Part shown: positions 37,365 through 47,667 of the stretch, piece by piece | Position numbering within the stretch: the stretch's first letter is position 1 | Layout: each line of letters starts with the position of its first letter | Notes under the pieces: generated by a model | Databases searched by the model: none | What the model was told of the DNA's origin: nothing | Seen by the model: the letters and a program-made list of their open reading frames with translations, nothing else | Translations under genes and position numbers: made by a program | Origin: CAVTWH01 sp963738365 | Lineage (GTDB): Bacteria; Actinomycetota; Actinomycetes; Mycobacteriales; Micromonosporaceae | NCBI GenBank assembly: GCA_963738365.1 | Contig: CAVTWH010000007.1 | Coordinates: forward strand, 744,001 to 808,000 | DNA: 64,000 bases | Reading direction: 5' to 3'

Positions 37365-37533
37365 CCGGCTGCCCCGCATCCCGTCGCGCCGGCCTGACCG
37401 GATGCGCTCCGGCCCCGCGCCGCGGCCGCGCCCGCAGCGTGCTCCGGTCCCGGTGGCGCTGTCCTGACCAGGGGCGCTGCGTCCAGGTGCTGCCGTCCGA
37501 CCGGGCGCGCCGAGGCGGACCGGACCCGGCTGG

Positions 37534-37539
37534 CAGGAT
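37534..37539 (+). promoter_or_regulatory. -10-like box CAGGAT before the exoribonuclease
   Basis: CAGGAT, then 6 nt, then the GTG at 37546. Confidence 0.45.
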
Positions 37540-37545
37540 GGCCCG

Positions 37546-38052
37546 GTGCGGTACCGCTACTTCTACGACTGTGAGTTCATCGAGGACGGGCGCCTGGTGG
37601 ACCTGGTCTCCATCGGCGTGGTCGACGAACACGGGCGGGAGTTCTACGCCGTCTCCACCGAGTTCGACGCCTCCCGGGCCATTCCCTGGGTCCGCCGCAA
37701 CGTGCTGGACAAGCTGCCCTCCCCGGCCGACCCGGCGTGGCGTTCCCGCGAACGCATCCGCGAGGACCTCTACGCCTTCCTGGTCGAGCCGCTGGCCGGC
37801 CGGGAGCTGGAGCTGTGGGCCTGGTACGCCGCCTACGACCACGTGGCGCTGGCCCAGCTGTGGGGCCCGATGCCGGCACTGCCCCGGACCATCCCCCGGT
37901 TCACCAAGGACCTGCGGCAGCTGTGGGACGACCGGGGCCGCCCGCCGCTGCCGGAGATGAGCGGCCGGCACGATGCCCTGGTGGACGCCCGGCACAACCT
38001 GGCCCGCTGGCAGGTACTGGCGCCCCCGGGCAGCGAAGGTGACGCTGCGTGA
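37546..38052 (+). CDS. 3'-5' exoribonuclease, DEDDh type (Rv2179c family)
   Basis: A 168-residue member of the family first described for Rv2179c, a 3'-5' exoribonuclease acting on RNA 3' overhangs. The four acidic residues and His are visible as Asp8/Glu10 (DCE), Asp98 (YAAYDHVAL), His142 and Asp147 (RHDALVDARH). The start GTG lies 6 nt after CAGGAT. The position next to aroG mirrors Mycobacterium. Confidence 0.9.
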   Translation: MRYRYFYDCEFIEDGRLVDLVSIGVVDEHGREFYAVSTEFDASRAIPWVRRNVLDKLPSPADPAWRSRERIREDLYAFLVEPLAGRELELWAWYAAYDHVALAQLWGPMPALPRTIPRFTKDLRQLWDDRGRPPLPEMSGRHDALVDARHNLARWQVLAPPGSEGDAA

Positions 38053-38318
38053 GGCGACCCGGCTGACCGGCGGGTGAACGGCGCGCGGACGGCGGGGGGA
38101 GCGACGGGGTGGCGCTTCAGTCCCGGCCGGAGTGGGACTACAGTGCGCAGTTGCGGCCTGCCCTGCCGGCAATGACGCCAGGGTGCACCGCCCGCGCGGC
38201 GGTGGTCACCGGGGTCCCTGCACGCCCGAGCCGTCCTCGGCGCGGGGCCCTGCCGCGTCCCGGACCTGACGGGGCAACCGGGCATCAGACAGCAGTGAAC
38301 GGGAAGGACAACCACGAC

Positions 38319-39348
<1,030 letters not shown>

Positions 39349-39381
39349 GCCACTGCTGTGTTCCTGGAGCGCAATGCTGAC

Positions 39382-39412
39382 GGCGTCGCGGTCCGACCCG
39401 GACCGCGACGCC
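39382..39412 (+). terminator. Terminator after pfkA
   Basis: A perfect 14-bp stem (39382-39395 with 39399-39412) with a 3-base loop, 33 nt after the pfkA stop. Confidence 0.8.
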
Positions 39413-39437
39413 CCGCCGACCTGGGGGAGGCGACGCC

Positions 39438-40244
39438 GTGCAGACGGTCGCGGTGATCGGCGCCGGCAAGATCGGCGAGCTGGTGCTCTCCGGGCTGCTG
39501 CGCTCGGGCTGGCCGGCGGAGCGCCTGGTGGCCACCGCGCGCCGCGCCGAGCGGGCCGCCGAGCTGGCCCAGCGCTACGGCGTCGAGGTGCTGGACAACG
39601 ACGCGGCGGTGCAGCGCGCCGACGTGCTGGCGATCGCGGTGAAGCCGCAGGACGCCGCCGCACTGCTGGTCGACCTGGGCCCGAAGATCCCGGCGGACAA
39701 GCTGGTGGTGTCGCTCTGCGCCGGCCTGCCCACGGCGTTCTTCGCCGACCGGCTGGCCCCCGGTACGCCGGTGGTGCGGGTGATGACCAACACGCCCGCG
39801 CTGGTGGACGAGGCGATGACGGCGATCTCGGCGGGTACCCACGCCACCGCTGCGCACCTGGCGCTGGCCGAGGAGATGTTCACCCCGCTGGGCCGGGTGC
39901 TGCGGGTGCCGGAGTCCCAGCAGGACGCGGTGACGGCGCTGTCCGGCTCCGGGCCGGCGTACTTCTTCTTCCTGGTGGAGGCGATGACCGACGCGGGCAT
40001 CCTGCTCGGCCTGCCGCGCCAGGTGGCCTACGACCTGATCGTGCAGACCGCGATCGGTTCGGCGATCATGCTGCGCGACTCCGGGGAGCATCCGGTGAAG
40101 CTGCGCGAGGCGGTCACCTCGCCGGCCGGGACCACCATCAGCGCCATCCGGGAGCTGGAGAACCACGGGGTACGGGCCGCGCTGCTGGCCGCCCTGGAGG
40201 CGGCCCGGGACCGGGCCCGACAGATCGCCGCCCAGCAGTCCTGA
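39438..40244 (+). CDS. proC: Pyrroline-5-carboxylate reductase
   Basis: A 268-residue enzyme for the last step of proline synthesis, reducing pyrroline-5-carboxylate with NAD(P)H. The Rossmann motif VIGAGKIGE is at the N-terminus. The family signature is visible in ALSGSGPAYFFFLVEAM and LREAVTSPAGTTISAI. GGGGGAGG precedes the GTG at 39438. The gene sits between two terminators, so it is monocistronic. Confidence 0.95.
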   Translation: MQTVAVIGAGKIGELVLSGLLRSGWPAERLVATARRAERAAELAQRYGVEVLDNDAAVQRADVLAIAVKPQDAAALLVDLGPKIPADKLVVSLCAGLPTAFFADRLAPGTPVVRVMTNTPALVDEAMTAISAGTHATAAHLALAEEMFTPLGRVLRVPESQQDAVTALSGSGPAYFFFLVEAMTDAGILLGLPRQVAYDLIVQTAIGSAIMLRDSGEHPVKLREAVTSPAGTTISAIRELENHGVRAALLAALEAARDRARQIAAQQS

Positions 40245-40255
40245 ACCATCCTGAA

Positions 40256-40282
40256 CCGTTACCGGCCTGGGGCCGGCAACGG
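40256..40282 (+). terminator. Terminator after proC
   Basis: A 12-bp stem with one mismatch (40256-40267 with 40271-40282) and a 3-base loop, 11 nt past the stop. Confidence 0.7.
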
Positions 40283-40371
40283 TCGCCAACCGTTACTTTC
40301 CGTTGCTCGGGACGCCTCGACCGGATGGTGGGATCGGGCACCGGTCCGGGCAGAGTGGTGTGCGGGCGCCG

Positions 40372-40377
40372 TAATCT
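40372..40377 (+). promoter_or_regulatory. -10 box TAATCT of a leaderless promoter (DAHP synthase)
   Basis: TAATCT, then 7 nt, then the ATG at 40385. It is one of the best -10 matches in the window. Confidence 0.6.
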
Positions 40378-40384
40378 GTTGGAC

Positions 40385-41776
40385 ATGCGCCAGGAGTGGC
40401 ACGACCTCCGGAACCCCGGGCTGGAAATCGGCCGACCGTCCCACGACACCGCCGAGGCGGAAACCCTCGGCCTGGACCGGTGGCGCAGCCTGCCCCGGGT
40501 CCAGACACCACCGTGGGCGGACTGGGACGAGGTCGCCCAGGTGTGCCGGGTGCTCGACGCGGTGCCCTCCATCGTCGCCCCCTACGAGGTGGACGACCTG
40601 CGCGGCCGGCTCGCCGAGGTGTGCGAGGGGCGGGCCTTCGTGCTGCAGGGCGGCGACTGCGCGGAGACGTTCGCCGACAACACCGAGGCGCACCTGCTGG
40701 GCAACGCGCGCACGCTGCTGCAGATGGCGGTGGTGCTCACCTACGGCGCGAGCATGCCGGTGGTCAAGATCGCCCGGATGGCCGGCCAGTACACCAAGCC
40801 GCGCTCGCAGCCGCTGGACGCGCTCGGCCTGCCGGCGTACCGGGGCGACATGATCAACTCGCTGGAGGCGACGCCGGAGGCCCGGGTCGCCGACCCGCAG
40901 CGGATGATCCGGGCGTACGCCAACGCGGCCGCCGCGATGAACATGATGCGCGCCTACCTCGGTGGCGGCATGGCCGACCTGCACGCCGTGCACGACTGGA
41001 ACCGCGACTTCGTGCGCACCTCCGCCTTCGGCGAACGCTACGAGGCGATCGCCCGGGAGATCGAGCGGGCGCTGGCCTTCATCCGCGCCTGCGGGATGAC
41101 CGACGACGAGGCGCTGCGCACCGTCACCCTCTACTGCTCGCACGAGGCGCTGGCCCTGGAGTACGACCGGGCGCTGACCCGCACCGCCGGCGGCCGGGCG
41201 TACGGGCTGTCCGGGCACTTCCTCTGGGTCGGCGAGCGGACCCGGCAGCTGGACGGCGCGCACATCGACTTCATCTCCCGGATCGCCAACCCGATCGGTG
41301 TCAAGATCGGCCCGGACACCACCCCCGAGACCGCCCTGGAGCTGTGCGACAAGCTCAACCCCGACAACGTCCCCGGCCGGCTCACCCTGGTCAGCCGGAT
41401 GGGCAACCAGAAGGTCCGCGACGCGTTGCCGCCGATCGTGGAGAAGGTGCACGCCGGCGGCGCCAAGGTGGTCTGGCAGTGCGACCCGATGCACGGCAAC
41501 ACCCACGAGTCCTCCAACGGGTACAAGACCCGGCACTTCGACCGGATCGTCGACGAGGTGCTCGGCTTCTTCGAGGTGCACCGGGCGCTGCAGACCCACC
41601 CGGGCGGCATCCACATCGAGCTGACCGGCGAGAACGTGACCGAGTGCCTGGGCGGCGCCCAGGCCCTGGTGGACGCCGACCTGCCCGGCCGGTACGAGAC
41701 CGCCTGTGACCCCCGGCTGAACACCCAGCAGTCGCTGGAGCTGGCCTTCCTGGTGGCGGAGAGCCTGCGCGGCTGA
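40385..41776 (+). CDS. aroG: 3-deoxy-7-phosphoheptulonate synthase, class II
   Basis: First enzyme of the shikimate pathway, joining PEP and erythrose-4-phosphate. At 463 residues it has the plant-like class II length. Conserved blocks include FVLQGGDCAETFAD, IARMAGQYTKPRS, WQCDPMHGNTHES and the C-terminal GGIHIELTGENVTEC, with metal ligands Cys, His, Glu and Asp. Class II enzymes are often feedback-inhibited by aromatic amino acids and can partner with chorismate mutase. The ATG at 40385 is set by the leaderless -10 box. A compact terminator follows. Confidence 0.95.
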   Translation: MRQEWHDLRNPGLEIGRPSHDTAEAETLGLDRWRSLPRVQTPPWADWDEVAQVCRVLDAVPSIVAPYEVDDLRGRLAEVCEGRAFVLQGGDCAETFADNTEAHLLGNARTLLQMAVVLTYGASMPVVKIARMAGQYTKPRSQPLDALGLPAYRGDMINSLEATPEARVADPQRMIRAYANAAAAMNMMRAYLGGGMADLHAVHDWNRDFVRTSAFGERYEAIAREIERALAFIRACGMTDDEALRTVTLYCSHEALALEYDRALTRTAGGRAYGLSGHFLWVGERTRQLDGAHIDFISRIANPIGVKIGPDTTPETALELCDKLNPDNVPGRLTLVSRMGNQKVRDALPPIVEKVHAGGAKVVWQCDPMHGNTHESSNGYKTRHFDRIVDEVLGFFEVHRALQTHPGGIHIELTGENVTECLGGAQALVDADLPGRYETACDPRLNTQQSLELAFLVAESLRG

Positions 41777-41777
41777 C

Positions 41778-41795
41778 GCTGCCGGCACCGGCAGC
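41778..41795 (+). terminator. Terminator after aroG
   Basis: GCTGCCG and CGGCAGC form a compact hairpin immediately after the stop. Confidence 0.6.
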
Positions 41796-41807
41796 CGGGG
41801 CCGGTCG

Positions 41808-41813
41808 TAGGAT
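41808..41813 (+). promoter_or_regulatory. -10 box TAGGAT of a leaderless promoter (threonine aldolase)
   Basis: TAGGAT, then 6 nt, then the GTG at 41820. Confidence 0.55.
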
Positions 41814-41819
41814 CGGGCG

Positions 41820-42855
<1,036 letters not shown>

Positions 42856-42856
42856 G

Positions 42857-43666
42857 ATGACCGGACCGGACGTACCCGCCGGCACCGACGCCCGCTTCGG
42901 CGAGCAGGGCGGCCAGCTCACCTACGGCGAGTACCTGCGTATTCCGGAGCTGCTGTCCCAGCAGGTGCCCGAGTCCAGCCCGCCGGCCCATGACGAGCTG
43001 CTGTTCATCACCATCCACCAGGCGTACGAGCTGTGGTTCAAGTTGCTGCTGGCCGAGCTGACCGACGCCCGGGACCGGATGCTGGCCGGCGAGACCTACC
43101 TGCCCCGGGTGCGGCTGGCGCGGGCCCGGGTGATCGAGGGCGTGCTGGTGCACCAGGTGGACGTGATCGACACCATGACGCCGCAGGACTTCCTGGCGTT
43201 CCGTACCAAGCTGGCGCCGGCCTCCGGCTTCCAGTCCGGCCAGTTCCGGGAGATCGAGTTCCTCTCCGGCCTCAAGGACCCGGACTTCCCGCGCCGGTTC
43301 CGCGGCCTCACCGTGGCCGAGCGGGACCGGCTGGCGCGCCGGCTGGCCGAGCCGTCGCTCTGGGACGGCTACCTGGCGGTACTGGCCGGCGCCGGGTTCG
43401 CGGTGCAGACGGCGGAGCAGCGGTTCGCCGCGTACGCCCGGGTGGCCGGGGACCGGGAGCGGTTCGGTGCGCTGTGGGACCTGGCCGAGGCGCTGGTCGA
43501 CCACGACCAGGCGTGGTCGCTGTGGCGGGCCCGGCACGTGCTGATGGCCGAGCGGCAGATCGGCACCAAGGCGGGGACCGGCGGCTCGGCCGGTGGCGGT
43601 TACCTGCGCCCCCGGGTCGAGCTGCGCTTCTACCCGGAGCTGTGGGAGCTGCGCAGCCGCCTCTGA
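42857..43666 (+). CDS. kynA: Tryptophan 2,3-dioxygenase
   Basis: Heme enzyme that opens the indole ring of tryptophan to N-formylkynurenine, 269 residues. Conserved segments are LTYGEYLRI, HQAYELWFKLLL (substrate-binding Arg/His region), RARHVLMAERQIGTK with the proximal heme His, and GTGGSAGGGYL. The ATG is one base past the aldolase stop, so the genes are likely co-transcribed. No other kynurenine-pathway gene is in the window. Confidence 0.93.
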   Translation: MTGPDVPAGTDARFGEQGGQLTYGEYLRIPELLSQQVPESSPPAHDELLFITIHQAYELWFKLLLAELTDARDRMLAGETYLPRVRLARARVIEGVLVHQVDVIDTMTPQDFLAFRTKLAPASGFQSGQFREIEFLSGLKDPDFPRRFRGLTVAERDRLARRLAEPSLWDGYLAVLAGAGFAVQTAEQRFAAYARVAGDRERFGALWDLAEALVDHDQAWSLWRARHVLMAERQIGTKAGTGGSAGGGYLRPRVELRFYPELWELRSRL

Positions 43667-43682
43667 CCGGGCCGGCGGGCAC

Positions 43683-43847
43683 TCACAGGCGCACCCCGGA
43701 AGCGGCGGCGTCGAGCGCCCGCAGCACCAGGATCGCCGCGATCACCAGGCCCACCGCGCTGACGATCAGCGCGATCAGGCAGCCCGGGCCGAAGCGCCGG
43801 GGCGGCGGCGCCGGGTCGTCCTCCCGCCAGGGGTCGAAGTCGGCCAC
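43683..43847 (-). CDS. Small single-pass membrane protein, leaderless
   Basis: A 54-residue frame, short and easily missed. It opens VADFDPWREDDPAPPPRRF, continues with one hydrophobic helix (about residues 23-43) and ends in a short tail. The start is well supported: TAGCCT at 43854-43859 (- strand), exactly 6 nt, then GTG at 43847. The acidic-Pro N-terminus followed by a helix is common for small actinomycete membrane proteins. Function unknown. It converges on kynA. Confidence 0.6.
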   Translation of the reverse strand: MADFDPWREDDPAPPPRRFGPGCLIALIVSAVGLVIAAILVLRALDAAASGVRL

Positions 43848-43968
43848 CGGGTCAGGCTAACGGCCCACCGGGATCAGGCGGACGTGGCTACCCGGCCCGC
43901 CGGATCCGCCGACATCGCGATCGGCGCGCCGCGGCATGTCCAGCCGCTCGGCGGCGCGGCGGGGCGGC

Positions 43969-44451
43969 TCAGGAGGGTTCCGGGTGCTCCGTGACGTTCT
44001 GCAGGTAGAGCGGTTCGCCGAGGGTGCCGATCAGGTCGAGCTGGGTCTCCAGGTAGTCGATGTGGTGCTCCTCGTCGGCCAGGATGTCCTCGAACAGCCG
44101 GGCGGAGGTGACGTCACCGTGCGCGCGCATGTACTCGATTCCGCGGCGCAGCCGGTCGACCGCCTCCACCTCGACCACCATGTCGCACTCGAACATCTCC
44201 TTGACCGTCTCGCCGATACGCAGCGGGAACAGCCGCTGGTAGTTGGGCAGGCCGTCGAGGAAGAGGATGCGTTCGGTGAGGATCTCCGCGTGCCGCATCT
44301 CGTCCAGCGACTCGGCCCGGGTGTGCTTGGCCAGCACCGTGAAGCCCAGGTGCTCCTGGATCTTGGCGTGCAGGAAGTACTGGTTGATCGCGGTCAGTTC
44401 GGCGGTCAGCTGCTCGTTGAGGAAGTCGAGGACCCGTGCGTCACCGTGCAT
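43969..44451 (-). CDS. bfr: Bacterioferritin
   Basis: Heme-binding iron-storage ferritin, 160 residues; 24 subunits form a shell that oxidises and stores Fe2+. All ferroxidase ligands are in place (Glu18, Glu51, His54, Glu94, Glu127, His130), and Met52 is the heme ligand. The - strand element TAGTCT lies 7 nt before the ATG. The ferredoxin gene bfd is 46 nt upstream in the same direction, so storage and release proteins are linked. Confidence 0.95.
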   Translation of the reverse strand: MHGDARVLDFLNEQLTAELTAINQYFLHAKIQEHLGFTVLAKHTRAESLDEMRHAEILTERILFLDGLPNYQRLFPLRIGETVKEMFECDMVVEVEAVDRLRRGIEYMRAHGDVTSARLFEDILADEEHHIDYLETQLDLIGTLGEPLYLQNVTEHPEPS

Positions 44452-44497
44452 GCCGACAAGACTAGGACAGTTAGCCTGATTCGGTCGCTAAGTGGGC

Positions 44498-44680
44498 TTA
44501 CGCGGCGAGTGCCGGGGTCTGTGCGTGTTCGTCGATCAGGTCGCAGATCCGGTCCAGGCACGAGCCGCAGTTGGTACCGGCGCCGCAGGCGGCGCCCACG
44601 GCCTCCTCGGTACGGGCCCCGCAGTGGATGGCGGCCCGGACCTCACGCTCCCGGACGCGCTCACAGATACACACGAACAC
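44498..44680 (-). CDS. bfd: Bacterioferritin-associated ferredoxin (BFD-like [2Fe-2S] protein)
   Basis: A 60-residue protein with the BFD cysteine pattern CXC...CXXC (Cys4, Cys6, Cys38, Cys41), which binds a [2Fe-2S] cluster. In other bacteria Bfd docks on bacterioferritin and supplies electrons to release stored iron during iron starvation. The GTG at 44680 abuts an iron-box-like palindrome; a second GTG two codons later (44674) is also possible. Location just before bfr on the same strand supports the role. Confidence 0.88.
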   Translation of the reverse strand: MFVCICERVREREVRAAIHCGARTEEAVGAACGAGTNCGSCLDRICDLIDEHAQTPALAA

Positions 44681-44699
44681 GCAGGTAAGGCTGCCCTAA
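44681..44699. promoter_or_regulatory. Iron-box-like palindrome (IdeR/DtxR type) at the bfd promoter
   Basis: The 19 bases GCAGGTAAGGCTGCCCTAA match the DtxR/IdeR consensus TTAGGTTAGGCTAACCTAA at 14 of 19 positions by eye. It covers the bfd promoter and the last codon of the endonuclease gene. It predicts repression when iron is replete. Confidence 0.5.
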
Positions 44700-45610
44700 G
44701 AAGCGATCGTCCGCAAGTCCTCTGTGAGCCCCTTCACCTGCGGCTTCGCCCGCTGGGTAGGGCGCGCGAGCGCCCGCAGCGTACGAATGTCCCGGGCATG
44801 CCCGACCGACCCCTCGCTGGGCGTCTCGACCACCACCGGCACCCCGGCGGCGGCCGGATGGGCGAACAGTTCGGCGAAGGCCGCCCGGCCGAGCGTCCCG
44901 GCGCCGATCGTCGCGTGCCGGTCCCGGGTCGAGCCGAGCGCGTCCCGGGAGTCGTTGGCGTGGATCAGCCGCAGCCGGCCCGCCCCCACGGTCTCCACCA
45001 GCGTGTCCAGCATCCGCCCGGGACCGCCCGGAGTGGCCAGGTCGTGCCCGGCCGCCCAGGCGTGGCAGGTGTCCAGGCAGACGCCGAGCCACGGGTGGCC
45101 GTCCACCGCGTCGAAGTAGTCGGCCAGCTGCTCCACCCGGGCGGCCAGGCTGCGCCCGCCCCCGGCGGTCGGCTCCACCAGCAGCCGCGGCCCGCCGGCT
45201 TCGGCCGCCTCGTCCAGCAGCGGCCGCAGCGCCGCCCCGAGCTGCCGGTACGCCACCCCGGCGTGCTCGGCGTCGACGGCGCTGCCGGAGTGGAACACCA
45301 CCCCTGCCGCGCCCAGCACGGCGCCCCGGCGCAGCGCGTGCCGCAGCGTGGCGACCGAGTTCTGCACCGTCGCCGGGGTGGGCGAACCCAGGTTCACCAG
45401 CAGCGCCGCGTGGATGAACAGCGGCAGACCGGCGGTACCCTCGACGAACTGCTCGTCCTGGGCCGGGTCGCCGGCCGCCAGCGCCCAGCCACGGGGATTG
45501 GAGACGTAGATCTGCGCGGCCCCGGCCCGCACCGTTCGGACATAGGGCAGCGCCGCCCGGGCCAGGCCACCGGCGGTGGGCACGTGCGCGCCGATCGCGG
45601 TCAGACGCAC
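44696..45610 (-). CDS. nfo: Deoxyribonuclease IV (AP endonuclease, Nfo family)
   Basis: TIM-barrel endonuclease IV of 304 residues that cuts at abasic sites in base-excision repair. Metal ligands are visible as GAHVPTAGG, FHSGSA, LVEPTAGGG, CLDTCHAWAAGHD, LIHANDSRDALGS and DRHATIGAG. The start GTG at 45610 overlaps the kinase stop by 10 nt, so it is translationally coupled to the PASTA kinase, an unusual partner for a repair enzyme. Confidence 0.9.
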   Translation of the reverse strand: MRLTAIGAHVPTAGGLARAALPYVRTVRAGAAQIYVSNPRGWALAAGDPAQDEQFVEGTAGLPLFIHAALLVNLGSPTPATVQNSVATLRHALRRGAVLGAAGVVFHSGSAVDAEHAGVAYRQLGAALRPLLDEAAEAGGPRLLVEPTAGGGRSLAARVEQLADYFDAVDGHPWLGVCLDTCHAWAAGHDLATPGGPGRMLDTLVETVGAGRLRLIHANDSRDALGSTRDRHATIGAGTLGRAAFAELFAHPAAAGVPVVVETPSEGSVGHARDIRTLRALARPTQRAKPQVKGLTEDLRTIAS

Positions 45611-47559
45611 CAGATGGTGACCTGGGTGCCGGGCGGTACCTGCTGGTTGGCGCCCGGGTTCTGGTTGAAGACGAAGCCGCCGCCCTGGTTGCCGTTGACG
45701 GTGACGCCCAGCCCGGCCTGCTGCAGCGTGGTGGCCGCCTGCTGGCAGTTCATCCCGGCGTTGGTGACGTTGGGGACGGCGACCAGCGCCGGGCCCTTGC
45801 TCAGCGTCAGGATGATCTTCTGGCCCTGTTCCAGCCCGGCGCCCGGGGCCGGGTCCTGGTCGATCACCGTGTTCGCCGGCTTGTCACTGTCGGCCATGGT
45901 GAAACCCACCTGCAGGCCGATCTTCATGGCGTCCAGCTGCGCCTTGGCCGCGTTACCGTCCTTGCCGGACAGGTCGGGCATCGGGTGCGGCGACTTGCCC
46001 TTGCTGACCGCGACGGTGACCGTCTCGCCGGGCGCCACGGTGGCGCCGGCCGCCGGGCTCGTGGAGATCACCCGGCCGGCGGCCATCGTGTCGCTGTAGA
46101 CGTCCTGGCGGGTCACCGAGACCTTGAGGCTGATCAGGTCGGCGTAGGCCTGCTCGTAGGTGTTGCCGTTCTCGTCGGGCAGCTCGTAGCGCTCGGCGCC
46201 CAGGGAGAGGGTCAGGGTGATGGTGCCGCCCTTGACGATCCGCTGCCCGCCGCCCGGCTGCTGGCCGATCACGGTGTCCTTGGGGACGTCCTCGCGGTAG
46301 CGCCCGGCGGTGTACCCCAGCTTGAAGCCGTGCCCGGCGGCCACCGCTGCCGCCTGCTGCCGGGTCAGCGACGTCAACGCCGGTGCCTGGGTGTACCGGC
46401 CCACGCCGATCCACCAGCCGCCCACGGCGACCAGCAGGCCCAGCACCACGATCGCGGCGGCCACCCCGCGCCGGCCGTTGCTGGTCGCGGTGATCTTCGC
46501 GTACCAGGCGGCTGGTCCGCTGGTCGGCGCCGCCCGGCGGGCGGCCCCGCGCGGTTCGCGCTCCACCGCCGGCCCGGGCAGCCGGGCCCAGGCCGGGCGG
46601 GCCGCCGCGGCGAGCGGCTGGGTCGGCGGGTCGATGCTGTTCACCTGGACCGTGGGCTGCGCGGCCACCCGGGCACCCGCGGCCACCACGCCCAGCTCCT
46701 CCCGGACCAGGGCGACGCTGGCCAGGAACGCGCCCGCATCGCTCGGGCGGCGCCCGGGGTCGCGGTCGGTGGCCGCGGCGACCAGCTCGTCCACCGCCGG
46801 GGACAGTCCGGCGACGAACTTCGAGGGCGGCGGTACCTGCTGGTCGACGTGCTGCCAGGCGACGTCCACCGGGCGGTCACCGTCGTAGGGCACCCGGCCG
46901 GTGAGCATCTCGAACAGCACGATGCCGGCCGAGTAGATGTCCGTCCGGGTGTCCGCGTGCCCGTCGGTGACCAGCTCCGGTGCCACGTAGGCGACGGTGG
47001 CCATCAGGTGGCCGTTCTCGTCGGCGCTGGCCTCCTCGACCGCCCGGGCCAGCCCGAAGTCGGCCACCTTGACCACCGAGTCGATCAGGTTGCCGCTGCC
47101 CGGCGCCTCGGCGACCAGGACGTTCTCCGGCTTGATGTCGCGGTGCACCATGCCGGCCCGGTGCGCGGCGGCCACCGCCGCCAGGATCTGCTCCAGGACG
47201 GCGAGCGCCTCCAGCACGCCCAGGCGGCGCCGCTCGGCCAGCAGCTCGCGCAGCGTGTGCCCGCGGACGTACTCCATCACCAGGTACGGGGCGCCCTGGT
47301 AGGTGCCCTGGTCGTAGACGGCCACCACGTTGGGGTGGGTGAGCCGGGCGATGGTCTTCGCCTCGTCGGTGAAGCGCGCCATGAACTGCGGGTCACGGGA
47401 GTGCGCCGGGTGGATGATCTTCAGCGCGACGGTCCGCTCCAGCCGCTCGTCGGTGGCCGTGTACACGGTGGCCATCCCGCCGCGGGCGACCCGGGCACGG
47501 ATCCGGTAGCGCTCGTCGACGAGCGCTCCGATCAGCGAGTCGGTGACCCTGGTATCCAT
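45601..47559 (-). CDS. pknL: PASTA-domain serine/threonine protein kinase (PknL-like)
   Basis: Membrane kinase of 652 residues. The cytoplasmic kinase domain has Lys47 (VALKII), HRDIKPEN with Asp141 and VADFGLA. After a linker there is one transmembrane helix (about residues 370-390) and an extracellular stalk of four PASTA repeats that sense peptidoglycan fragments or lipid II. Context argues for PknL: the divergent gene at 48627 resembles Rv2175c, a known PknL substrate in M. tuberculosis, and aroG is close by. A Pro-rich membrane protein lies just upstream on the same strand. Confidence 0.92.
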   Translation of the reverse strand: MDTRVTDSLIGALVDERYRIRARVARGGMATVYTATDERLERTVALKIIHPAHSRDPQFMARFTDEAKTIARLTHPNVVAVYDQGTYQGAPYLVMEYVRGHTLRELLAERRRLGVLEALAVLEQILAAVAAAHRAGMVHRDIKPENVLVAEAPGSGNLIDSVVKVADFGLARAVEEASADENGHLMATVAYVAPELVTDGHADTRTDIYSAGIVLFEMLTGRVPYDGDRPVDVAWQHVDQQVPPPSKFVAGLSPAVDELVAAATDRDPGRRPSDAGAFLASVALVREELGVVAAGARVAAQPTVQVNSIDPPTQPLAAAARPAWARLPGPAVEREPRGAARRAAPTSGPAAWYAKITATSNGRRGVAAAIVVLGLLVAVGGWWIGVGRYTQAPALTSLTRQQAAAVAAGHGFKLGYTAGRYREDVPKDTVIGQQPGGGQRIVKGGTITLTLSLGAERYELPDENGNTYEQAYADLISLKVSVTRQDVYSDTMAAGRVISTSPAAGATVAPGETVTVAVSKGKSPHPMPDLSGKDGNAAKAQLDAMKIGLQVGFTMADSDKPANTVIDQDPAPGAGLEQGQKIILTLSKGPALVAVPNVTNAGMNCQQAATTLQQAGLGVTVNGNQGGGFVFNQNPGANQQVPPGTQVTIWCV

Positions 47560-47667
47560 CGGCGTGCAGTCTAAGCGAGCCGTGATACACCGCGGATGCT
47601 GATACCACGCCTTGCGCTGGAATTGTCGCGACTGCGGGCCCGGCCCAGCCGGTGCGTAACCGGCAGG

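Noticed and set aside
44452..44480. Iron box upstream of bfr
   Set aside because: Only a half-site (CAGGCTAAC on the - strand) is present, with fewer than 11 of 19 matches over the full palindrome.
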